From Paragorgia papillata (taxonomy: Eukaryota; Cnidaria; Anthozoa; Scleralcyonacea; Coralliidae), in NCBI GenBank assembly GCA_035771165.1, contig JAWNZC010000001.1, positions 4,656,501-4,720,500 on the forward strand: a stretch of DNA of 64,000 nucleotides. Direction: 5' to 3'. Position numbers and translations under genes: made by a program. Shown in pieces: positions 30,895 through 41,800 of this stretch. The notes under the pieces are model-generated. The model saw only the letters and a list, made by a program, of their open reading frames with translations. It had not been told where the DNA came from and did no database searches. Positions within the stretch are counted from its first letter, which is position 1, and each line of letters opens with the position of its first letter.

Positions 30895-31160
30895 AGTTAT
30901 ATCGTTCCAGTCTTCTTATAGTTCAATGCGCTGGACCAATGAAGAATGGCCCTTACTGGATCTCAGGGGGAATAGTTTAGATATGACTGATGGGGTTTTC
31001 CAGTATAATGAAATAAAGGAGTTTAGTTTACTCCGATCTCCTCCTGTAGTAACACAGAACCAATGAGGGATGGCCCTTACTGGACCTCTAGAGAGAATAA
31101 TTTAGATATGAATGATAGGGTTTTCGAGTATAAATAAAGTTAGTTTAGTTCACTCGGGTT
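30895..31160 (+). mobile_element. Two tandem 3' tails of SINE family I
   Basis: AATGGCCCTTACTGGA...TTTAGATATGA...CAGTATAA...TTTAGTTTACTC occurs twice, matching the tail of the SINE at 49386. The heads are missing. Confidence 0.7.
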
Positions 31161-31957
31161 CAACAACACAAACAGACTTAACTATATGCCGGCCTGTTAA
31201 TACTAAGTTATAGCAATAAGGGCATGTTACTCGTACGTGTCGGATCCACTTTTATATTACACGTGTATCTTACAAGTTAAACTCGTGAAACCATCAACAT
31301 TTTCAAACACGACGTTTAAATTACTTTTATTTAAAATTAATGTATTTTTCACACGCATGATCCACACTTGTGAAGCGCAAGTCAACTGGGGCCAGTTAGC
31401 ATAAACGCTATAACGACCAGCTTAAGTTCTAACGCCCGACGCTGAACCTATTAATGAGTTAACCTACTATATATGTGCCAACTCCGCTTGCGTACGTTGT
31501 TCTGCTTAAAGGTCACTAAACCTTTTGAAGTTATATTTTCTTCTGAAAGGGTTATCATCTAACTTAGCAAAATTAAAGGGAAAATATGACTTTCGACGTA
31601 AAGAAAAGAATTTATCAGCGATCGAAGCCTTCTTAGGTCTTCTTGAAGCATGACCGTGTTTCTAGGAGAATGGGTACTCCATTGTCTTTGACGTCATACC
31701 GGTAAAACCCACCAATCAGCTTGTTGTTTGTTACCGGTATGACATCACAAGGTACTACTAGTACCAGTGTTTATTTCGCCGCGGTCGTCGTTCATGCGAG
31801 CTCAGCAAAAGGATCAAAAACTCAAACTTAGACCGTTCATAAAAGTGGAACCGAGCGACTTATTTCGTCAATTATTTCTTCGGTTTTAGATTGAACTTTT
31901 CCGACTTTAACGGAAAATAGAATAACCTGGAAACGTATAGTTGCCCTTTAAGTTTAA
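31161..31957. other. Hairpin with CRE-like arms; otherwise unrecognised
   Basis: 31689-31746 pairs TGACGTCATACCGGTAA with TTACCGGTATGACATCA, nested in GGTACT...GGTACT words. No coding features are found in the rest. Confidence 0.45.
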
Positions 31958-32421
31958 AGGGGATTGGCATTAAAAATTAAGTTTGTCTAATTTGAAAGAA
32001 CTTCGTAAAATTGTAATAGAAGATCCTTTACAACTTTTTCGTATCTTTCTGCGTTTTCAAGATATTTCAATTTGTTTGATATGTAAATGAATGGTCTCTG
32101 ACGTCAGGAGTGGGGTAAAATATTTTCATACAGAGCAAAATCACTTACATATCTAACATGAAATGTTCAGCGTCGCAAGGAGTTTTTATGTGCACAGTTT
32201 CAAATGATTTCGCTGAACAAACTTAGAGATATAACTGGTTTTGCTACATGTGAAAATATTTTACCCCACACCTGACGTCAGAGACCATCTCATTTACATA
32301 TCAAACAAATTGAAATATCTTGAAAACGAAGAGAGATACGAAAAAGTTGTAAAGGATCTTCTATTACAATTTTATGAGTTCTTTCAAATTAGACAAACTT
32401 AATTTTTAGTGCTATTGCCCT
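31958..32421. mobile_element. TTAA MITE, family A subtype 3, copy 1
   Basis: Begins after TTAA with AGGGGATTGGCATTAAAAAT. The arms contain TCTGACGTCAGG and its mirror, a CRE-like TGACGTCA in each arm. It lies about 75 bp downstream of the bleomycin hydrolase stop, so it probably falls in the 3' UTR or flank. Confidence 0.8.
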
Positions 32422-32494
32422 TTCACAAATGTGAATCCGGCTTTGCAGTGTCTGTTGGAATTCAAAAATTTACTAAGGTCAAAGTATTCAAGAT

Positions 32495-32866
32495 TCATTC
32501 AACAAGTCCTTTACAATCGCGGCAAGCCAGCGCTCCCATAGGATCCCAAGGCGGTAAGACGACTGGTTCCTGCTCCAACACTTTAAGAATTTCCTCCGGT
32601 ACAAATTTCTTGTCCACTACAACTTCATAGACAAACTCCGAGAACCATTCGTCGGTCATCATGAGGTAGCCCTTGTCGCCTTTGTCGTCCCCCCACGAGT
32701 TCTCCACACGCCATTTTGTTGTTTTCACAGGATGGAGGACAACAACCTTGGCGTCTGGCTTTTCTGGTTCCTCTTTGTCCTCATCGGTTTTCGTTTCCGC
32801 GCTTGTTTCCGCGGTTTCTTGTTTTTGTTCTTGTTTTTTCTTGTCTTCGTCTTTCTCTTCTGGTTC
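32495..32866 (-). CDS. BLMH: BLMH exon 8 (active-site Asn, insertion, extended C-terminus)
   Basis: 124 codons including TGA. It opens with about 42 Glu/Lys/Asp/Gln/Thr-rich residues absent from human BLMH, then WRVENSWGD (catalytic Asn), DEWFSEFVYEVVVDKKF and WDPMGALA, then nine extra residues. The acceptor is CTGTAG|GAACCA. Confidence 0.93.
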   Translation of the reverse strand, partial: EPEEKDEDKKKQEQKQETAETSAETKTDEDKEEPEKPDAKVVVLHPVKTTKWRVENSWGDDKGDKGYLMMTDEWFSEFVYEVVVDKKFVPEEILKVLEQEPVVLPPWDPMGALACRDCKGLVE

Positions 32867-35800
32867 CTACAGATTAAAGGACATTAGCAATATATATTAA
32901 GCAAAGTGACAAAGTGGTATAAGCTGCCGAGCGGATTCTTAGTAATGAAAAACTGACGTTTCGAGCCCTTCATCAGAGTAAACGTCAGTTCACCCCACCT
33001 TTTCACTTTGCTCTGTTCAAAACACTGCCTACGCAGCACTCTACTTTTTATAATATAAATTAAGTTTGTTTGATTTATAAGTACTATTTACAAAATTCTT
33101 GTCCGTTCTGTATCGGGATACGATACCCTGGGTTCCGTTTGCGGGTACGGGTGCCGCCATTTTTGTTTACTCGTAATATCTACCCGTTTTCCCGTGGTAG
33201 ATCATGGTCTACCCGTACACATACGCAGTGATGGAGCCAGCTTGATCTGGTAGGGGGGGGGGGGTGCTGCAGGGGTGGATCTAGAATTTTTGTAACCTTA
33301 GTCAAACCATTCCTAGCGGGGTACGGGGGCATGCTCCCCCGTAAAAAAATTTGAAATTTGGACGTCTGAAATGGCATTTCCTGCATTCTGACGGTACTTT
33401 GAAGAAAGATTTAAAAGTTTTACATCGTGTTTTCAATAGCGCATTTTATCAAACCTGGAAGGTGTCAAATAAATTTAGGGATAAAGTGGACGTTTTATTA
33501 TGGATTTTATTAGGGATATCACAAGGAAGCTACACATTAGAAATGTGATTGACATTTTCAATGAAATCCACATCGCATCCCACTGCAGCAAGGCACTAAT
33601 TGAGTAATTGGCACCCCCCCTGCACCCCCTTGGCCAAGGGCCAGGGGGTGCCCTTGGCCAAGGGGGGTGCGCACCCCCCTGTAAATCCATCACTGCACAT
33701 ACGACTACGGGTACGGGTAGATTACCCGTTCCCGTAAACCGAACCCGGGGTATCTTAAGGTCTCTAATGACATCTAAAACGATCTATTTGGTAAGTTCAT
33801 TGGCGTAGTAATTTTTCTAAAAAAACGTTGTCTAAGTCGAAAAAATCAAAGCTAAAGTTTATGTAAATCAAGAGGAATCTATATCACATATATAGACCTT
33901 CATTAAACATTTTTTCTTTGTGTTTTCCTCATGAATTATTAATGAGTTTTGGATGAACTCTTGTGAAATTCATGAATAATTAATGAGGTTAAGAAGCAAT
34001 CAAAACGTAGCATTCAAGTCACATGTATACGTCTGTAAATCCCAGTAAAGATCATCTTTTGGACAAAGTGACCTGTAACAAAAGTTAAGAATACTAATTA
34101 GCCTTCTTGGTGATCTTTATCAAAAGTTATGAATACTAATTAGCTTCATTCTATTGTTTCATTTCACAAGTACGATAAAGCATTCGCGTCCGATCTGTAT
34201 GGGGATTTAATTCGGCTCGCCTGCGGCTCGCCTTGTAAATCCCCATACAGATCGGCCGCTCATGCTTTATCTATTACTTATCAAATTCATTAATAATTCA
34301 TGAAGAAAATTCAAAAGAAATGAATATTTAATCAATATCTGTAAATCGCATACAGATAACAGATTCGTTCTGATTTACATAAACATTTTCCTCAATTTAC
34401 TTAGCTAAAATCACTCCAACTTGAAAAATAGTTTGAAAACATGGCTATTTAGATGTGTCCACTTGAGTACGATAAAGCATTCGCAGCCGATCTGTATCTG
34501 ATTTACTACGGCTCGCTTGCAGCTCGCCTTGTAAATTAGATACAGATCGCTGCTCATGCTTTATCTATTACATATAAAATAGTAAAAGAAGAGCTTTTAC
34601 GACCTTGCCGTATTTTTCTTCATTTTCGAGATATTTCGGTTCATTTGATATGTAATGAATGGTCTCTGACGTCATACCCAGGGTAGAGCATTTTCACACA
34701 TAGCAAACCCAGTTTTATTTCCAAGTTTGTTCAACAAAATTATTTGAAACTGTGCATGTTAAAATTTAAAACTCTTCGTGACACTGAGCATTTCATGTTG
34801 GGCAATCATGAAGGTATTGAAGTGCTTATAAACCCAAATATGATATTACTGCATATGGATTCTATGTAATGTGTTTAGTTGAATGCCAAAATATTATTTG
34901 ATTTGAACATTTATTTGTTGTTATATTGAGGTTTGTATTTTCAAAATGGTAATGAGAATGACATCAATGTAGGCATAATTTGCATACACCGCAGTGTTCT
35001 GTTGCAGCAGAAATATTACCCAATTCACATGTTAATGGAATACTTGAATAGTATATTCTGTATTTTATAATTTTTTTCATTAAAATCTTCAAGCGGATTA
35101 TCATAAGAAAAGAAAAAACACACACAGATGCCTACATTGACGTCATCCTCATTACCATTTTGTAAATACAAACCTCAATATAACAACAAATAGAAGTTCA
35201 ATGCTTTTGGCATTCAACTATTCACTTTATATAGAATCCATATCAGTAATATCTTATTTGAGTTTATACGCATTTTAAGTGATTTTGTAATACAAGTGCG
35301 TCTAAGGACATGGACGTATAACCGGTGTTGCCAACAGAGAAATCAACCAAGATGGCGGACGTGACGTCTATTACGTTGGCCTTTGATGACTTGATACAAA
35401 TAATCTTTACTATACTTACGTCAATCGATACTCCAGATATAGCCATGGCATGAGTCATTAGAGATTCCCCAAAGAGAAGTCTATCAGCTTTGTTTAACGC
35501 TGGCATGGATATATTGAATGTAAGTTGATAATCGTGTCTACAACGAAAAAGGAAGAGAAAAAACAGTATGGTTTTTAAGCCACTGTTGAAAATAAACACA
35601 TCTGAAAAAAAACCCACCTAAACATATTTCGTTATTGAAACTAATCCTTTTCACTTTGCTCTATCTAAAACACTGCCTACGCACCACTCTACTTTTTTTC
35701 ACGCTTTCGTATGGAAGAAGCTTCATAACACAACTCAATCTCGTTCCCAGAGCCCACGTTCCCCACCCGGGAAACGAGAGACTCTGGGATAATCCGTTTC

Positions 35801-38800
35801 AAATCGTTACGTTATTGGCTGAATAGTGAGCATGAGTTGGTCTGAAGTGACCGGAAGTAGAATTAATAAAACCAAAATAACAAAGATGTCGGACGACAAG
35901 ACTCCAGTGAAGACGTTGCCGCGATCGATATATTCGCCGTATGTGTGTAGGTGCTGTAATTCGAGCTTCGCCAGCAACCCCATTGACTTGTTTGGGGAAA
36001 ATTCAAACAAGGAGAACATACTATCCAGATTCCGCTCGGATATTTACGCATGCGTACCTCAACAGGAATAACAAGAATCCTGCGATTTAATTGAAACGGA
36101 TTATCCCAGAATCTCTCGTTTCCCGGGTGGGGAACGTGGGCTCTGGGAACGAGATTGAACACAACTCAAAACATTACAATATTTGTGTCTTTATTGTATA
36201 TCGGATATACAAACGCTTGCCCTTCGGCTCGAGTTTGTATTAGCGTGTGCCATGCTTCTATAGACAAGCTCTGACGGTACCGCGGATCGGCGGTGATAAT
36301 TTTTGAATTTTCCAACGCAACGTCATGACTGGTTCGGCACGCGTGCTTCTCGCTGCCTCATACCTAGGCGTGTTTTGTTTTGTTTGTTTGTTTTTTTTGT
36401 CTTTTTTTTTGGGAAGGTGGGAAGAGGGTGCTCTAATCCCATCGCTCCTTGCGAATTCCAATAGGCGAATTTCAGGGTATTGCGCGCGCATCATTTTCCA
36501 AAGGAATTGGCCGGCTCCCCACAAAGTAAGCAATGGCAAACAGACATGCTAGCGAGCCAACAACAGCAGAATAATTATAAGTAATACCATGATATGAGGG
36601 AAATTAGTGATTAAATGTCCCCGAAGCCGAGGGAGGTTTGTGGAATTCCCGAGGGCGAAGCCCGAGGGAATTCCACAAACCTCCCGAGGGTGAGGGACAT
36701 TTAATCACTAATTTCCCGATATATCATGGTATTAGTTTGTAATACCATGATTAATGAGGAAATAGCATTTGAATTGTAAGGACTCGCTTGGGAATAAAGC
36801 CATCAAAAATTGATGAATACATGTGTATAAATATGAGGCACATTGGATATCGATTCAAAGTGAGTAAGGCAGGCGAGATCATGGCAGAGAACCGTTTTGC
36901 ATTTGTCACAGAAAAGGATGTTCAGAATGTCCGAGAAAATAGAACACCTTTGAATACTAAAAAACACACCATGTGGAGCAGAAACGTTTATAGACAGTGG
37001 GCAGAAGCGAGGAATAAGGAGTTCAATGAGTTTGTTGCAGAGGATGAAGAATTCAGACGTGTACCAGATTTGGATTGTCTAACCATAAGGGACATAAACT
37101 ACTGGCTGAGCAGATTTGCCGTGGAAGTAAGGAAGAAAGATCGAGGTGAATACCGTCATGAAGTGTTATACAGTCTGTTCTGTGGTCTTAATCGAACTGT
37201 GGAGTCGCTTCATCCAAACAAGAATTTGTTTCGCTTGGCGGAGTTTAAACCTCTACAACAAGCTCTTGATGGAAAATTGTGTACTATATCTTAACTTAAA
37301 CATGTATAATAAAGTCATTATTTTGTTGTGTGAGACGTTTATTTGTTTGAAAACTACTCATGCATACAAATTAGGGAAAATTTCTAATTTTTCCCCGTTT
37401 TGGAGGAAAAATTAGAAATTTTCCCTAATTTGTATGCACGAGTAGTTTTCAAACAAATAAACGTGGGGAATTTAGCGATTAAATTTCCCTAAGAGAACAA
37501 AAGAATCCGAGGCGATCATGGTATTACATTGTTAAACATCCAGAAACTGTGTCTATACTTTGTTGATTTTAAACAGTATGTTTACTTTGAGTGGAGTTTG
37601 CCAGTTTTTTTTGAAAATTTATGCGCGCGCAACACCCTGAAACTCGCCTATTGCGCCTGCGTGCGAGGCAGTGCTTCTCGAGAGAAAAACAACAGCCTTT
37701 TGATGCTCTATTAAATTATAACGTACTTACATATCCAAAGACAGTAGTCCTTGTTTCCGTTCAAAGTGTTTTCCGACATCACACCCAAACCAAACGATCT
37801 GAGTAGAGAGTAAAATTGGAATTGGGTTATATATTTGCCTCAGTAGCCTCGAGGTTCACTAAACTACACTCAATTTTTGCCTATACCTCATTCGATTTGA
37901 TTGAAGCAACAGTCAAGTACTTCAATACTTCGATTGGCTGGTTCAGATACACCGTTTTCTTGCCAGTCATATTTCCTAAATACTTCACGCTGTACAACTT
38001 ATTGTAACCATTGTTGGGACGAGGATCGTTGACAAGGCACACCTAGAACAGTTGAACAATAATAAACAGGGGGTATTGGCATGGATGAAAGTTGTCCCTG
38101 TCAAGGGGGTCACCCTGGCCCCAGAGCTACAGTTTACAGAGTGTGTATATGAGGAAAAGTTGTCCCTGCTAGCAGGGTGACCTTCGATTATCCCGAAGGG
38201 CAAACCAACTTTTAACCAATCACGTTGAAGCGTTCCTTTGGAGTTGTCTCGGGTAGCCGACTAAGCTGAGTAAAACTGTTTACAACTTTACATGAGGGAA
38301 AGTTGCCTCACCCCCTATATAGGGTTACCCTACCTCGCAAAGAGGGTGACCCTATCCCCAGGGTGACCCTACTACCCGAGACAAGTGTCAAATTCCCCAT
38401 GTAAACACCCTGACACCCACGTGCATGCACAAGAACACCTTGATCAAAAGGCAAAGCTGTTCAACTTTTTCTCCAAAAGCGAAAGCAGCAAAGAACTTAC
38501 AACATTAGCTCACGGACTCACTCAGTCACACGGCTAACAACTCACCGGAAGACTTAATAGTAGCGGAAGTAAATTGTGCAAAAATGCAATTTTGTGTCGC
38601 AAAAAAAATAAATTAAACAGAAACAGACTCGGAGCCGAAACCTAGAATCGGTCTACCATAGGTAGTCCGAGAATAAATGTGGTGTATTCATGCACAAATC
38701 ACCGGTTACGACTACCGTACTAACATTGTTAACCCTTTAACAGGCAAGTTTCTGCAAGAGGTACCCAGTCGACAAGTGATCTCGTCTGGCGTTAGCAGTG

Positions 38801-41800
38801 GCGTAACGGAGGAAGACGGGGCCCTTAGGCATATTTGGTATGGGGGTTCTTGTCATGATTTGACTGACATGGGGCCCAACTGTCGGGGGCCCTTAGTTCT
38901 CGCCCTAACCCTACCTAATGAGAGTTACGCACTGATCTCAATAAAACTGGATAGGCCATTCCATATATGGCCAGCAGTCAAACATTTCGTGCCAGTCGCC
39001 GCCATCTTACGTAGTGGAACATATGACGCATTGCGGCCTTAGAACTTGTTCCCAATCCCAAAGTTGACTAGCATAAGCAATCTTGACGTCAGCACGGTCA
39101 TATTATCCGGGGGGAAGAATATTAAGTACTCTGTGCCGGGGGAGTCGGAAAAGCCGTAAAGCAAACAACAGATGCCGGTTCGTTTAGTTTTCACTGTTTA
39201 ACAACGAATACAGTCAAAAGATGGCAAGTACACAACACGAAATATTGTTAAGGCATTGACATTACTATAAAAGGTACAATTTAAGACTTGGAATTGAATT
39301 CTTTGCAGATTTTATAGTCTGTTTTTCAGTTTATATTATCGCTAACTTTCTTCGTTGTCAGCACTGAAAAAAACCCAACAAAATTTAAAGGTTTTACAGC
39401 TCAGTAACAGAAACAAATACAAGAAATTAGCGTCTTAAACCTTATTGAGTACTTCTTGTGTCATTACATTCGTTTAAATTTTCTTAAAATAACTCTTTTT
39501 GTCTGTTTTGAATCTACGAAAGCTTATGAACTTTAGTGGCGGCCATCTTGGGTAGTGGTCACGTCATCACACAACTGGCACGCAAAATCCGGCCCAATGC
39601 CCCATACAGTTTATATTGAGATCAGTGGCATTACGTCACTGGGCGTTAGCCAGAGTAAAATATATAAGTAGGGACAAAAATGTCCGATTCCCTGTTGAAG
39701 GATTAAGACAAGAGATGTATATGCCAGATTTAAGATCAGAAGGTTGTAGGTTTGAGTCCTGCCGAGTAAAATAGCTCAAAGAATATTTATACCCCATGTA
39801 CTAACATGGTTAAATTTTACATAAAATCTATGGCAACTCTTTCGGTGATTGAATTCAGTGATGTGTCTTTTTTATTTCACATATCAATATAAATTTTAAG
39901 GAAAATTGTCGGAGTAGAAAAATTGTCGGGGAAAAATGTACTAACGTTGTGCATTTACGGATAGTTTTGGAATCAATGGTCTCCGTTCTCGTGAAAAGTT
40001 TAAATCCGTGGAGAAACGTGTAGGAGGGGGGGATACAATTGTTTTAAGGTCAAGTGAGTAGACTAGTACTAGCAGGCATGCATATGCTATAAATTATTTT
40101 TTTATATTTCCTGATCCTGTTGATCACCGATACAACCTGAGACATTCCCGGAAAATTCCCCTTTTTAAATGTAGAACTAAACGTTTTCAAGACAGTTTTC
40201 TTCCGTCCTGCATTCATAAGTGGGACGCACTTTTGTAGCAAAGCATCTTAAATCCAATGTACATATATATATTTAACTTGTGTAATAGTTTTTAACACTT
40301 AGTTTCTCCAATCCATGTAAACTTGAGTTTTTCAATTTGTAATTTTTGCAAATTGCCAATCAAGTATTATTAAAATATTCATTCATTCATTCAATACTAA
40401 GGGTCTATATAAAATGCCTCCAACTTGGTTTTACATTTACAACTTGTTTATAAATAAATCTAAAGATATTCTGACGTGTATAATGCTATGTTCTGGTTTG
40501 ATAACAACAAAATTATGTAATTTATGGCTTTCAGATTACTCTTAAATACTTGCCTCTAAATGCAGGAAATAGTGTTTCAGAGACCCTAGGAATCTAAAAT
40601 TTCCCCCTCCCACCCCCCCTAGAAGCTCGAGGTTCTTGCCCGCCCAAAGCCAAGACCCTGGCTATACGCCACTGCGACTTTGCAATAGCAATTAACCACC
40701 TTACCTTGTCTTCTACATTATAGATTGGTTTGATGTGTTTTTCGTAGAATTCCAGTGGAGTTGTTTCTTCTACTTTACAGTATTTCTTGGCAATATCGTA
40801 GTATTCCCATTGAAACGTCGTAGGTGGTGTTCCAAGACATATCGACACTATACTATAAATCTTCAAAAATACAAACAGAGACCACGAGTTGTCGCTTACT
40901 GTACTGTAAGTACCATTCTCAAATTCATTAATAATTCATGAACCGAAAACAACGGAAATCAGGACCGAGACGGAGGTTTTGATATCGGAGGAAGAAATTA
41001 CATAAATTAAGCCAACTTTCGCCTCGATTTTCTCTTAAAATACTGATTTGTTTGAGAAGCTATATCATACACTCGGAAGAGTGTTTCATCAGGATTCCAA
41101 ACACCTCGAAATTCGTTCAAAAACCTCGGCTTCGCCACGGTTTTCAACAAAAGTCTCGGTGTTTGGAAATCCTGATGAAACACTCCTCCTCGTGTATGAT
41201 ATATAACTTATAGTTTAGTTTTTACAAAATGAGTACCTGACCGTTCTACAAGTGATGTTCTATTGTTCTGAAAAAAGGTTGTATGTATACACGTACAGTG
41301 TATATAGTACATCTGAGAGCTTGGTGATGTGATGTAACAGACGTTTGGCAGACGCATAGGTGGACGTTCGTCAAGCTCAAGTCCTTAGAAAATGTTCCTG
41401 AACTCTAGACAGGGATCGAACCTGAAACCTTCTAATGAATGGTTAGCTCTAACTGTTGAGCTACCAATGCTCGGATGAAGAGCTAAGATCGCAAATTCAT
41501 ATAGTCATGTGCTTCCAAAGTGGTAGCATTGCTGATTTGCATATGAGATGTAGTGTATACTTGTATATATAGAGATCAGTGGCTCCATACGAGTCGCAGT
41601 GGTTAGAGCGTCTAACCGATCATTAGAAAGTTGCAGATTCGATCCCTGTCTGGGACTTAAGTAATACATCCAACACTCGTCAGTGTTCTTCCTCCGATTT
41701 CTAAATACAGCCAAGCAGGTTGAAAATCCGAGTTTTTTTAACCAGCTTGGCTGTACAGTATTCAGACATCACGTTTCTCTCTGACGAAAGGCCTTTGCTC

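Noticed and set aside
38677..39042. 121-aa plus-strand frame
   Set aside because: It runs across the edge of a TIR element in BLMH intron 4 and has no recognisable domain.
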